This document shows, piece after piece, positions 50,991-60,030 of a stretch of DNA of 64,000 bases. How positions within the stretch are numbered: the stretch's first letter is position 1; every line of letters begins with the position of its first letter. The stretch is from Methylobacter sp. (GTDB lineage Bacteria > Pseudomonadota > Gammaproteobacteria > Methylococcales > Methylomonadaceae), in the NCBI RefSeq assembly GCF_023227905.1, contig NZ_JALOCF010000004.1, positions 93,017 to 157,016 of the forward strand, given 5' to 3'. Below the pieces are notes generated by a model. It was not told the DNA's origin. It saw only the letters and a program-made list of their open reading frames with translations, and did not search any database. Both the position numbers and the translations under genes were made by a program.

Positions 50991-51448
50991 TGAAGCGTTT
51001 ATCCATTGTTTTGTTATTGGTACTGTCCGGCATGGCTTGCGCCGGTGTCGAATACCGGCAATTTGCCAGCCCTGAGCAGCAAGAGGCTTACGAAAGCCTG
51101 ACTTCGGAATTGCGCTGTCTGGTCTGTCAAAACCAGACCATCGCCGATTCCAATGCGGAACTGGCCGCGGATTTGCGCAGGCAAGTCTACGAAATGCTGC
51201 AACAAGGCAAATCAAAGCAAGACATAGCCCAATTTATGACCGATAGATACGGCGATTTTGTTTTGTATAATCCGCCGTTTAAGCTTAAAACCGGCCTGTT
51301 GTGGATAGGACCGGTGATGTTCCTGTTAATCGGTTTGATCGCAGTGTTTTTGTTTACGCGCCGAAAAAAGACCGCTGCAACGGTTGAAATCAGCGCGGAA
51401 AAGCAGCAAAAAATCCGCAGCTTATTGGAAAAAGGTGATCAGTCTTGA
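50990..51448 (+). CDS. ccmH: Cytochrome c-type biogenesis protein CcmH
   Basis: A periplasmic, membrane-anchored oxidoreductase that holds apocytochrome for haem ligation. It has 152 residues, with a signal sequence (SIVLLLVLSGMACAG). The redox motif is LRCLVCQNQTIADSNAELAA with Cys43 and Cys46, followed by FMTDRYGDFVLYNPPFKLKT. One C-terminal membrane helix (LLWIGPVMFLLIGLIAVFLF) precedes a basic and charged tail. This is the short CcmH form; the TPR part is the separate ccmI that follows. Confidence 0.96.
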   Translation: MKRLSIVLLLVLSGMACAGVEYRQFASPEQQEAYESLTSELRCLVCQNQTIADSNAELAADLRRQVYEMLQQGKSKQDIAQFMTDRYGDFVLYNPPFKLKTGLLWIGPVMFLLIGLIAVFLFTRRKKTAATVEISAEKQQKIRSLLEKGDQS

Positions 51449-51450
51449 AT

Positions 51451-52701
51451 ATGTTATTTTTGCTGATTGCCAGCGTAATGATCTTGGTCGCTTTCTTGAT
51501 TGTGCTGCCGCCGTTGTGGCGGAAACATTCGGTTGCAGCAGCCGACCAGGACCAGCGTAATATCGCCATTGCTAGGCAGCGATTGGCTGAGCTTAAGGAA
51601 CAGCTGCAAGCAGGCGCATTAACTCAGGCGCTTTACGATGAGCAGTTGGTCGAACTTGAACAGGCTTTGAGCGATGATCTCGATATAGAGAGTCATGTCA
51701 ATGAAGCAACGTCGCCCGGCCGGTGGATAGCGCTGGTGCTGGTTTTAGCAATCCCTTTTGTGGCGGGTTCGCTTTATTGGACACTCGGCAACTATCAGTC
51801 ATTAACGCAGGAAAATCAAACAGCCGCGGCAAATCCGGCAGTACCCGAACTGGAGAAGATGAAAAGCATGGTTGCCGGGCTTGCGGAGCGCCTGAAAAAA
51901 CAGCCGGACGATGCGATGGGCTGGACGATGTTAGGCCGATCCTACAAGTATTTGCAACAATATCCTCAAGCTGCCGAAGCGTTTGAACACGCCTACAAGT
52001 TAATAGGCGAGCAGCCGGAAATCATGCTGCTTTACGCCGATGCCCTGGCTTTTTCCAACAATGAGCAGATGGCCGGAAAACCCACGGAACTGGTGTTTAA
52101 AGCCTTGGCGATGGAGCCTAATAACGTGACCGGCCTGTGGCTTGGCGGCATGGCCAAAGCGCAAACAGGCGATTTTGCGGCGGCAATGGATTTGTGGACA
52201 AAACTTGAGGCGCAGCTGCCGCCGGGATCCGAAGCCCAGCAGGAAATACAAGGCCTGCTGGCAAAACTTGCCACCCAGATACCGGAAGGCGCTGCCGAGC
52301 AAGCGGAATCAAAACCTGAGCAACCGATTGCGACGCTTCCGCCCTCCTCGCCAATCGCGAGTATTAATGTTCAGGTAAGCTTGGCACCCGAGTTGCAAAA
52401 ATCGGCCAGCCCTAACGACACCGTCTTTATTTATGCTCAGGCCTTGTCCGGCCCCAAAATGCCGCTGGCTATCGTGCGTAAACAGGTTTTTGAATTGCCG
52501 TTAACCGTCAGTTTGACGGATGCGATGGCAATGATGCCGACCATGAAGTTATCGAATTTCGAGCAAGTCAAATTGCTGGCGCGCATTTCCAAATCCGGCG
52601 ATGCGATGCAACAACCCGGCGATTTGATCGGCGTTGTTGAGCAGGTGGCTCTGAACGATAAAAGCCCGCATAAAGTAATCATTAACAGCCAAGTAAAATG
52701 A
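51451..52701 (+). CDS. ccmI: Cytochrome c-type biogenesis protein CcmI (TPR)
   Basis: Binds apocytochrome c C-termini and delivers them to the CcmFH complex. From ATG 51451 it has 416 residues; a TTG at 51445 overlapping the ccmH stop is an alternative start. An N-terminal helix (LIASVMILVAFLIVLPPLWR), a Leu-rich cytoplasmic loop (AIARQRLAELKEQLQAGALT) and a second helix (WIALVLVLAIPFVAGSLYW) come first. Then come TPR repeats at about 150-270 (GWTMLGRSYKYLQQYPQAAE, and LWLGGMAKAQTGDFAAAMDL), and a C-terminal beta-domain (INVQVSLAPELQKSASPNDT). It overlaps the hemN start by 4 nt. Confidence 0.94.
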   Translation: MLFLLIASVMILVAFLIVLPPLWRKHSVAAADQDQRNIAIARQRLAELKEQLQAGALTQALYDEQLVELEQALSDDLDIESHVNEATSPGRWIALVLVLAIPFVAGSLYWTLGNYQSLTQENQTAAANPAVPELEKMKSMVAGLAERLKKQPDDAMGWTMLGRSYKYLQQYPQAAEAFEHAYKLIGEQPEIMLLYADALAFSNNEQMAGKPTELVFKALAMEPNNVTGLWLGGMAKAQTGDFAAAMDLWTKLEAQLPPGSEAQQEIQGLLAKLATQIPEGAAEQAESKPEQPIATLPPSSPIASINVQVSLAPELQKSASPNDTVFIYAQALSGPKMPLAIVRKQVFELPLTVSLTDAMAMMPTMKLSNFEQVKLLARISKSGDAMQQPGDLIGVVEQVALNDKSPHKVIINSQVK

Positions 52702-54080
52702 TGGATCAGTCTATAAAATTCAATTTGGGTCTGATCAACCGTTACGATAAGGCCGGCCCCCGTTATACCTCGTATCCGACTGCACTGGAGCTGCATGAAG
52801 GCTTCGGCGACAGGGAATATCGGCAGCACATCGCAAAATCCAATGCCGCAGGCGGGCCGCTGTCGCTGTATTTCCATATCCCATTTTGCGACACTGTCTG
52901 TTTTTACTGCGCCTGCAACAAAATCGTTACTAAAAACCGCAAACATGCGGAACCTTATTTGGCGAATCTGTGCAAGGAAATTGCGATGCAGGGCGATTTG
53001 TTCGACTCCGGCCGGGTCGTCAATCAGTTGCACTGGGGCGGCGGCACGCCGACTTTTTTAAGTTACGAGCAGATGCTTACCCTGATGGCGGTAACCCGCG
53101 AGCATTTTCAGTTAAGGGACGACGATAAGGGCGAATATTCAATCGAAGTCGATCCTCGCGAAACCAACGGCCAGACCATGAGACAGCTTCGCGAACTGGG
53201 CTTTAACCGGGTCAGTTTAGGTCTACAGGATTTCGATCCGGGCGTGCAAAAAGCCGTCAACCGCCTGCAAAGCGAAGAGCAGACGTTCAGCGTTTTAGAA
53301 GCGGCCAGAGCCGAAGGTTTCCGCTCAACCAATATCGATTTGATCTATGGATTGCCGCTGCAAACGGTCGATACCTTCGCCAAGACCTTGGATAAAATCC
53401 TGGCGGTAGAACCGGACCGCTTCTCGATCTTCAACTACGCTCACATGCCGGCACGGTTTAAAACCCAGCGCCAAATCAACGATGCCGATATGCCGACGCC
53501 CGACGTCAAGCTGGCTATTTTGCAGATGGTGGGGCAAAGACTGACCGAAGCGGGCTATGTCTATATCGGCATGGATCATTTCGCCAAACCCGATGACGAA
53601 CTTGCCGTCGCGCAGCGCGAGGGACACTTGTACCGTAACTTCCAGGGCTATTCCACGCATTCGGATTGCGATCTGGTGGGCTTGGGCATTACTTCGATAG
53701 GCCGGGTAGGCGATGCCTATATCCAGAATGTCAAAGAGCTGGACGAATACGATCAACTGATCAGCCAAGGACAATTGCCGGTCTTTAAAGGCGTCGAGCT
53801 GGACGATGACGACAAACTGCGCCGCGCCGTGATCACCCAACTGATTTGCCATTTCGACTTGAGCTTTGCCGCTATCGAGCAGCAATTCGACATTAACTTT
53901 AGCGATTACTTCGCCAAGGAAATTGAAGCATTAGCACCGATGCAAGCCGACGGTTTGCTGATGCTGTCGGCACAAGGCATTAAAGTGTTATCCGCCGGTC
54001 GCTTGCTGATCCGCAATATCTGCATGGTGTTCGATAAATATCTGGCACAAAAACAACAACAATTTTCAAAAGTTATCTAA
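52698..54080 (+). CDS. hemN: Oxygen-independent coproporphyrinogen III oxidase
   Basis: A radical-SAM enzyme making protoporphyrinogen IX without oxygen. It has 460 residues (E. coli 457). The cluster Cys are 64, 68 and 71 in FCDTVCFYCACNK, with Cys73 after them as in E. coli. Other landmarks are RYTSYPTALELHE, WGGGTPTFLSYEQM, VSLGLQDFDPGVQKAVNRLQ, and YIGMDHFAKPDDELA. The C-terminal HemN domain has the usual GLLMLSAQGIKVLSAGRLLI. Translational overlap with ccmI ties haem synthesis to cytochrome c assembly in this operon. Confidence 0.97.
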   Translation: MMDQSIKFNLGLINRYDKAGPRYTSYPTALELHEGFGDREYRQHIAKSNAAGGPLSLYFHIPFCDTVCFYCACNKIVTKNRKHAEPYLANLCKEIAMQGDLFDSGRVVNQLHWGGGTPTFLSYEQMLTLMAVTREHFQLRDDDKGEYSIEVDPRETNGQTMRQLRELGFNRVSLGLQDFDPGVQKAVNRLQSEEQTFSVLEAARAEGFRSTNIDLIYGLPLQTVDTFAKTLDKILAVEPDRFSIFNYAHMPARFKTQRQINDADMPTPDVKLAILQMVGQRLTEAGYVYIGMDHFAKPDDELAVAQREGHLYRNFQGYSTHSDCDLVGLGITSIGRVGDAYIQNVKELDEYDQLISQGQLPVFKGVELDDDDKLRRAVITQLICHFDLSFAAIEQQFDINFSDYFAKEIEALAPMQADGLLMLSAQGIKVLSAGRLLIRNICMVFDKYLAQKQQQFSKVI

Positions 54081-54088
54081 GTCCCTGT

Positions 54089-54295
54089 ATGAATGACGAA
54101 CGAATCATTGAATTGGAAATAAAGGTCGCTTATCAGGAAGATTTGCTGCAAGAATTGAACAAGATAGTCGCCGGGCAGCAGCAGCAGATCGACCGCCTGG
54201 AAGCTACGTGCAAAATGCTTAATGAGCGGATTAAAAGCCTGTCCGTCGAGGGCAGTGCCGGAGAGAATGTCGAGGAAGCCCCTCCGCATTACTAA
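54089..54295 (+). CDS. slyX: SlyX family protein
   Basis: A 68-residue coiled-coil protein (IIELEIKVAYQEDLLQELNK, IVAGQQQQIDRLEATCKMLN) ending in the family's acidic/aromatic tail EEAPPHY. The function is unknown. It follows hemN by 8 nt and is probably the last gene of the ccm-hemN transcript. The assignment rests on the heptad layout and the PPHY ending. Confidence 0.9.
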   Translation: MNDERIIELEIKVAYQEDLLQELNKIVAGQQQQIDRLEATCKMLNERIKSLSVEGSAGENVEEAPPHY

Positions 54296-54363
54296 GAGCT
54301 GCTTGAGTCATCGCTATAGCTCAAATCAGCTGCAAACAGCGTCAAAAGCTACTAATAACAAAA

Positions 54364-55440
54364 ATGAAGCAGAACATTCTCGTGCGCCATCCAGACGACT
54401 TAACGGTTTCCTGGGCCCAGCACATTGTTAATCAACATGACGACAACACCATCGTTGCCAATGTGGATGTGGTTGCCGTAGACATTGGCACGACAACGCG
54501 TGTTTGCGTCGCTGTCGGGCATAATGGCCCGAACACGCTGCCGAACCGGTGGTTTGTAAAGTTGCCGTCATTGACGTGGCGGGCGTGGTTGATTACTGCG
54601 TTACCCAGGCTGCTTCAGACCGAAGTGCGTTTTTATAATGAATTGGCGGAGGCGGTTCCTCTTAGCAAGCCTGTCTGTCTGGCGGCGCAAAGCCGGTTCG
54701 GCCGAGGCTCGACGCTGGTGCTTGCCGATATCGCTGAATTCGACGGAGTTCCCAGTGCCGCCAGCGATACCTTGACGTTTGAACAAGCGGCTTTGGTTGT
54801 CGAGCAGCTTGCCTGTAGCCATGCGCGGTTTTGGAACAGCGTGCATCTCGATCCTAAATACCGCTGGCTGGCGGGACCGATCCGGTTTTTGGAAGATTTT
54901 CTGGGCACGGCTTTGGCCGTACCGCTGATGAAACGCGGCTTACGGTTGGCCGGAACACATATACCTTCGACTCTGCACGTTCCCGCTATTCATTATGCGC
55001 GGCATCGTCGGGCCGCGATGCGTTTTCTTTCCGACGCACCCAAAACGCTGGTTCATCATGACTGTCATCCGGGTAACTTGTTCTGGAACAATAACAGGTC
55101 CAAGGTCGGTTTTCTTGACTGGCAGCTGGTTCGCATAGGCGAAGGCGTCAGCGATGTGGCTTATTTTCTGGCTACTGCGCTGAGTGCGGAAACCCGGAGG
55201 CTTTATGAGGCGGAGTTGCTGGTCAAATATGCTCAAGCGTTGGCGGACAATGGGGTGGTAGATGTCGATAACACCCAGTTGGCGCAACGGTATCGCGCTC
55301 ATCTGGTTTATGCCTTTGAAGCGATGGTCGTCACGCTTGCGGTGGGCGGCATGATGAAGCTGGATTGTAACCTGGAGCTGATACGCCGAACGGCTACCGC
55401 TGTGGAAGAATTAGACGCTTTCTCCGCTCTGCCGATTTGA
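54364..55440 (+). CDS. Phosphotransferase (APH/choline-kinase-like)
   Basis: A 358-residue protein with an aminoglycoside-phosphotransferase-type kinase fold. The catalytic loop is LVHHDCHPGNLFWNNNRSKV (HxDxxxxN) with the metal Asp in GFLDWQLVRIGEGVSDVAYF. The N-lobe Lys is likely in RWFVKLPSLTW and an acidic helix Glu in RLLQTEVRFYNELAEAV. This text resembles the branch often annotated as ecdysteroid-kinase-like or phosphotransferase, not a known resistance enzyme. The substrate is unknown. It converges on the Smr gene. Confidence 0.82.
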   Translation: MKQNILVRHPDDLTVSWAQHIVNQHDDNTIVANVDVVAVDIGTTTRVCVAVGHNGPNTLPNRWFVKLPSLTWRAWLITALPRLLQTEVRFYNELAEAVPLSKPVCLAAQSRFGRGSTLVLADIAEFDGVPSAASDTLTFEQAALVVEQLACSHARFWNSVHLDPKYRWLAGPIRFLEDFLGTALAVPLMKRGLRLAGTHIPSTLHVPAIHYARHRRAAMRFLSDAPKTLVHHDCHPGNLFWNNNRSKVGFLDWQLVRIGEGVSDVAYFLATALSAETRRLYEAELLVKYAQALADNGVVDVDNTQLAQRYRAHLVYAFEAMVVTLAVGGMMKLDCNLELIRRTATAVEELDAFSALPI

Positions 55441-55465
55441 AATAAGAGTAAGGCAGGGCATGCTT

Positions 55466-56017
55466 CTAAGCGCCATACTTTTCAGCTAACTGAAGCAGCA
55501 CAAAAACCGCCCCGGTTCCGCCGTCTTTGGGTGGTGCGGAGCAAAAAGCCTGTACGTCTTTATGCTGTCTCAGCCATAAGTTCAGGTTGTTTTTCAGTAC
55601 GGGATGGTTGTCGGCCGAACGATAGCCTTTACCGTGGACGATATGCACGCAGCGGCAGCCGTCTTCTACGCAGTCATGCAGAAAATGCAGCAGTTGCCGT
55701 TTTGCATCAGTGCTGCTGAGCCCATGCAGGTCGATTTCCGCATCCAGTCCGAATTGCCCTTTGCGCAGCTTTTTTAGCACATTATGTTGTAGCCCGGCAG
55801 CCATATAGCTCAGTGAGTCTTCAAGCCCGACTTTTTCAATATCAAACTCAGCCGTGGCGTTCAAGTGTTCTTCTACGTTAACAGCTTGGGACTTAGGGTA
55901 GGGTTTGGGTCTGATATCCGCTGTTAATAGCACTTTATCGCTTTTTACAACGTGTACTTTGCCAATGGCTTGACGAAATAGATCTCTATCTTCTGGAGTA
56001 AGGTTTTTTTTTGCCAC
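55466..56017 (-). CDS. Smr domain protein (SmrA-like)
   Basis: A 183-residue protein with a C-terminal Smr domain: EIDLHGLSSTDAKRQLLHFL, then CVHIVHGKGYRSADNHPVLK and a final GGTGAVFVLLQLAEKYGA. The DLHG and HGxG motifs are those tied to nicking or RNase activity in Smr proteins. The N-terminal 90 residues (LTPEDRDLFRQAIGKVHVVK, and YMAAGLQHNVLKKLRKGQFG) match the SmrA/YdaL layout, so it is called SmrA-like. Some Smr proteins rescue collided ribosomes (SmrB); that role is not implied here. It is divergent from surE. Confidence 0.88.
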   Translation of the reverse strand: MAKKNLTPEDRDLFRQAIGKVHVVKSDKVLLTADIRPKPYPKSQAVNVEEHLNATAEFDIEKVGLEDSLSYMAAGLQHNVLKKLRKGQFGLDAEIDLHGLSSTDAKRQLLHFLHDCVEDGCRCVHIVHGKGYRSADNHPVLKNNLNLWLRQHKDVQAFCSAPPKDGGTGAVFVLLQLAEKYGA

Positions 56018-56091
56018 GAAAGCTGATTTTGTTGTGTATTGTTGCTAATATGTCTGATTTTATAGCTTAATCGGCTTCAGGGCGATTGATA

Positions 56092-56844
56092 ATGCATATT
56101 TTGTTAAGTAATGATGACGGGTACTTGGCTGAAGGACTCAATGCATTAGCCAATGCATTGAGCGCGCATGCTGATATATCGGTAGTCGCACCGGATAGAA
56201 ACCGTAGTGCGGCAAGTAATTCGTTAACACTGGAAATGCCGTTGCGTGCTTATGTTGCGGACAACGGGTTCATAAAAGTTGACGGAACGCCCACCGATTG
56301 CGTGCATTTGGCAATAACCGGCTTATTGAAAAACGAGCCGGATATGGTTTTTGCGGGGATTAATCATGGCTCCAATTTGGGCGATGACGTGCTTTATTCG
56401 GGTACTGTCGCAGCGGCGTCCGAAGGTCGATTTTTAGGTTTGCCTGCCCTTGCTATTTCGCTGGTGGGCAGTAACCCGGTTCATTTTGATACCGCTGCCT
56501 ACGTTGCTGTGACGCTGCTCCGGCAATTGATTAATAATCCCTTGCCGGAAGATACCATCCTTAATGTCAATGTGCCGGATGTCACTATTAAAGACTTAAA
56601 GGGCTATCAGGCAACCCGGCTGGGTCAGCGTCATAAATCGGAGCCGGTCATCAAAAGCGAAGATCCTCGCGGGCGTATTATTTATTGGGTAGGGCCGCCA
56701 GGAGCGGAGCAGGATGCCGGTCCCGGAACGGATTTTCACGCGGTTAATGCAGGTTTCGTGTCGGTTACGCCGTTACAGCTGGATTTGACCCGATATGAAC
56801 GAATCAATGATTTAAAGGCCTGGTTGCCGGAGCGTGCAATATGA
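56092..56844 (+). CDS. surE: 5'/3'-nucleotidase SurE
   Basis: A metal-dependent phosphatase of nucleoside monophosphates and short polyphosphates. From ATG 56092 it has 250 residues. The metal site is HILLSNDDGYLAEGLNALAN, with Ser in SVVAPDRNRSAASNSLTLEM and Asn in FAGINHGSNLGDDVLYSGTV. Other family text is LNVNVPDV and DFHAVNAGFVSVTPLQLDLT. It overlaps pcm by 4 nt, the conserved surE-pcm pair. Confidence 0.97.
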   Translation: MHILLSNDDGYLAEGLNALANALSAHADISVVAPDRNRSAASNSLTLEMPLRAYVADNGFIKVDGTPTDCVHLAITGLLKNEPDMVFAGINHGSNLGDDVLYSGTVAAASEGRFLGLPALAISLVGSNPVHFDTAAYVAVTLLRQLINNPLPEDTILNVNVPDVTIKDLKGYQATRLGQRHKSEPVIKSEDPRGRIIYWVGPPGAEQDAGPGTDFHAVNAGFVSVTPLQLDLTRYERINDLKAWLPERAI

Positions 56845-57503
56845 TTCAGAGCCTGCAAGGCATAGGCATGACCTCTTTGCGCACCCGTGAGCGCATGATT
56901 AAGCGGTTAATGGATCAAGGCATCAGAAATCATAAAGTTCTGGCTGTCATGCGCGATACGCCTCGGCATATTTTTATGGATGAGGCTTTGTCCAGCCGGG
57001 CTTATGAAGATACTGCACTGCCGATTGGTTACAACCAGACGATTTCTCAGCCTTATATTGTCGCAAAAATGACTGAGTTGTTGTTTTCGTCATCGAACCG
57101 GTTGCCAAAAGTGTTGGAGATAGGCACCGGCTGCGGTTACCAAACGGCAATATTGGCCCAACTAGTCGATCATGTGTATTCCGTTGAAAGAATCGCGCCC
57201 TTGCAAAAAAAGGCCAAAGATCGGCTATGGGATTTAAAATTAAAAAATGTCAGCTACGTGCACAGTGACGGCGGCTGGGGGTGGCTGGATCATGCGCCGT
57301 ATGATGGCATTCTGGTTGCTGCGGCACCTCCCGAAATACCGGAAATGCTGTTGCAGCAAATGGCTATCGGCGGCGTGATGGTTATTCCTGTCGGCAAGGG
57401 CGGCAGCCAGCGGTTACAGAGGGTAACGCGTACCGAAAGCGGCTATGAGGTTGAAAAGTTGGAACCGGTTGTTTTTGTGCCTTTTTTGTCCGGAAGGAAA
57501 TAA
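56841..57503 (+). CDS. pcm: Protein-L-isoaspartate O-methyltransferase
   Basis: Repairs isoaspartyl residues in aged proteins with SAM. It has 220 residues with family motifs RHIFMDEALSSRAYEDTALP, GYNQTISQPYIVAKMTELLF, the SAM site VLEIGTGCGYQTAILAQLVD, and YDGILVAAAPPEIPEMLLQQ, GGVMVIPVG. The usual next genes nlpD and rpoS are absent: 442 nt without a gene follow, and then a convergent EF-G gene. Confidence 0.97.
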   Translation: MIQSLQGIGMTSLRTRERMIKRLMDQGIRNHKVLAVMRDTPRHIFMDEALSSRAYEDTALPIGYNQTISQPYIVAKMTELLFSSSNRLPKVLEIGTGCGYQTAILAQLVDHVYSVERIAPLQKKAKDRLWDLKLKNVSYVHSDGGWGWLDHAPYDGILVAAAPPEIPEMLLQQMAIGGVMVIPVGKGGSQRLQRVTRTESGYEVEKLEPVVFVPFLSGRK

Positions 57504-57945
57504 GCTTGTTTTAAAACGGTACGACAAAATCCTGCGGCGGCCTTAACCTGGTGCGTGGTCAAGGATTGCAAAGTCAGGATGCTTGATTTTTCTCTTATAC
57601 TCGCCAGATCGTTCGTCTAACAAACCCTGTTTTCAGGCAATGCCTGACGCAGGCGTTAGCTTCAATGAACATCAAAACTGTCTCGGCCGACTTAAGGCAT
57701 GAGTAGTTTTCGATGTATGTCATCACTCATTTTTGGAGTGATGGTATGTGTCGGCCTCAACATTATGCCAACAGTTTATATAACTCCAGCACCCGTTAAT
57801 GGCTACAGGCTATAAAACGTAGCAGGAAATTATGAGCTTGAAAAAGCGAGTGCGCTTGATTGCGGGAGCACTGTTGGAATAGAGGAATAGCGATGGGGGA
57901 GGATGTAGCCGGGCAGGCGAGCTGCCCGACGTACCTCTTTCTAGC
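57504..57945. other. Noncoding region between pcm and the EF-G gene
   Basis: No gene or gene remnant is visible in these 442 nt. A hairpin catcactc-atttttg-gagtgatg (about 57721-57744) is present but lacks a T-run after it. In many gammaproteobacteria nlpD and rpoS would lie here. I looked for the NlpD LysM or RpoS text on both strands and did not find it. Confidence 0.5.
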
Positions 57946-60030
57946 TTATTTCTTTTTGTTGCGTTCGTTCACTTCTTTGATAACTTCTTCTGACACGTTC
58001 TTCGGGCACGGTAAGTAGTGCGAGAATTCCATGGAGAACTGACCGCGACCTGAAGTCATGGTGCGCAAGTCGCCGATGTAACCGAACATCTCACTCAACG
58101 GTACATCCGACTTGATACGAACACCGGTTGCGCCTGCATCTTGAGATTTGATCATGCCGCGGCGACGGTTAAGGTCACCGATAACATCACCAACATGATC
58201 AGCCGGCGTAAAAGTATCAACCTTCATGATTGGCTCGATCAATTGCGGTCCTGCTTTTGGAATCGATTGACGGAAAGCCGCTTTCGCAGCAATTTCAAAC
58301 GCTATAGCAGATGAGTCAACCGCGTGGAAAGCACCGTCGGTTAAGATAACTTTAAAGTCCAAGCAAGGGAAGCCGGCCAATACGCCTTTATCCAACATGC
58401 TCTTAAAGCCTTTTTCAACCGCCGGCCAGTATTCGCGTGGCACGTTACCGCCGGTAACCGCTGATTCAAACACAAAACCGCTGCCTGGCTCGCCTGGCTC
58501 GATAATGTAATTGATCTTACCGTATTGACCGGAACCACCTGATTGCTTCTTGTGGGTGTACTCGTCTTCAACCGATTTGGTAATGGTTTCGCGGTAGGCC
58601 ACTTGAGGTTTACCAACGATAACGTCAACGCCGTGAGTACGTCTTAAGATGTCGACTTTAATATCAAGATGCAGCTCGCCCATACCTTTAAGAATGGTTT
58701 CGCCACTGTCTTCATCGGTTTCAACGTGGAAAGACGGATCTTCCTGAATCATTTTACCCAGCGCGATACCCATTTTTTCGGAAGCCGCTTTGTCTTTTGG
58801 TGAAATCGCTAATGAGATAACGGGATCAGGGAAGACCATCGGTTCCAGTGTTGCAGGGAATTTAGGGTCGCACAGCGTGTGACCGGTTTGTACATTCTTC
58901 ATACCCAATACGGCAACAATGTCACCCGCTTGAGCTGAATCAAGTTCATTACGGGCATCGGCATGCATTTCCACGATACGGCCGATACGCTCGGTTTTAC
59001 CGGTGAAAGTATTCAGTACGGAAGTGCCTTTTTCCAGTTTGCCTGAGTAGATACGCAAGAAGGTTAACGCACCAAAACGATCGTCCATAATCTTGAATGC
59101 CAACGCGCGTAGCGGTTTGTCGGCATCAACGATAGCAAAAGTGCCTGTTGGGTTACCTTCCAGATCAACTTCGGGCTGTGGTTTAACTTCAGTTGGGCAA
59201 GGCAGGTAATCGATAACCGCGTCAAGTACCAACTGCACGCCTTTATTTTTAAAAGACGAACCGCAGTAAGTCGGGAAGAAATCCAGGTTAATCGTACCTT
59301 TGCGAATACAACGTTTGATAGTGTCGATATCAGGTTCTTCACCTTCCAGGTATTTTTCCATGACATCGTCATACTGATCGGCAACTTGGTCGATCATTTT
59401 TTCGCGCCATTTTTCAGCATCAGCCACCATGTCGGCAGGAATGTCTTTGATCTCGTAGTTCATTGGATCCCCGGAATCATCCCATATCCAGGCTTTGCGG
59501 GTCAGCAGGTCGACCACGCCGGAGAATTGATCTTCAGTACCGATAGGCAAAGTCATAACTAATGGCACAGCGCCGAGCACTTCTTCAACCTGTTTAACTA
59601 CGCGGTAGAAGTCGGCACCGATGCGATCCAGTTTGTTGATATAGATAACACGGGATACTTCAGAATCGTTGGCATAGCGCCAGTTGGTTTCTGACTGAGG
59701 TTCAACACCGCCGGAACCACAGAAGACGCCGATACCGCCGTCAAGAACTTTCAATGAACGATAAACTTCAATAGTAAAGTCAACGTGTCCCGGAGTATCG
59801 ATGATATTAAAACGGTGATCTTTCCAGAAACAAGTCGTTGCAGCCGACTGAATGGTAATACCGCGCTCCTGCTCCTGTTCCATGAAGTCTGTGGTCGCCG
59901 CGCCATCGTGCACTTCGCCGATTTTGTGGATTTTACCGGTGAGTTTTAAAATTCGCTCGGTAGTCGTTGTTTTGCCGGCATCGACGTGAGCGAAGATGCC
60001 GATGTTTCTGTAATGCGCTAAATCTGTCAT
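57946..60030 (-). CDS. fusA: Elongation factor G (paralogue outside the str operon)
   Basis: A ribosomal translocase GTPase, 694 residues. The G domain has AHVDAGKTTTTERIL, ERGITIQSAATTC, DTPGHVDF and INKLDR; domain II, then domain IV (KKQSGGSGQYGKINYIIEPG) and domain V (SEMFGYIGDLRTMTSGRGQF) follow. The length and every motif are intact. No rpsL, rpsG or tuf gene is nearby. The text has features of the second EF-G type found in some gammaproteobacteria, such as EQEQERGITIQSAATTCFWK with VFCGSGGVEPQSETNWRYAN. It could be the only EF-G or a specialised paralogue; the rest of the genome would decide. Confidence 0.95.
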   Translation of the reverse strand: MTDLAHYRNIGIFAHVDAGKTTTTERILKLTGKIHKIGEVHDGAATTDFMEQEQERGITIQSAATTCFWKDHRFNIIDTPGHVDFTIEVYRSLKVLDGGIGVFCGSGGVEPQSETNWRYANDSEVSRVIYINKLDRIGADFYRVVKQVEEVLGAVPLVMTLPIGTEDQFSGVVDLLTRKAWIWDDSGDPMNYEIKDIPADMVADAEKWREKMIDQVADQYDDVMEKYLEGEEPDIDTIKRCIRKGTINLDFFPTYCGSSFKNKGVQLVLDAVIDYLPCPTEVKPQPEVDLEGNPTGTFAIVDADKPLRALAFKIMDDRFGALTFLRIYSGKLEKGTSVLNTFTGKTERIGRIVEMHADARNELDSAQAGDIVAVLGMKNVQTGHTLCDPKFPATLEPMVFPDPVISLAISPKDKAASEKMGIALGKMIQEDPSFHVETDEDSGETILKGMGELHLDIKVDILRRTHGVDVIVGKPQVAYRETITKSVEDEYTHKKQSGGSGQYGKINYIIEPGEPGSGFVFESAVTGGNVPREYWPAVEKGFKSMLDKGVLAGFPCLDFKVILTDGAFHAVDSSAIAFEIAAKAAFRQSIPKAGPQLIEPIMKVDTFTPADHVGDVIGDLNRRRGMIKSQDAGATGVRIKSDVPLSEMFGYIGDLRTMTSGRGQFSMEFSHYLPCPKNVSEEVIKEVNERNKKK

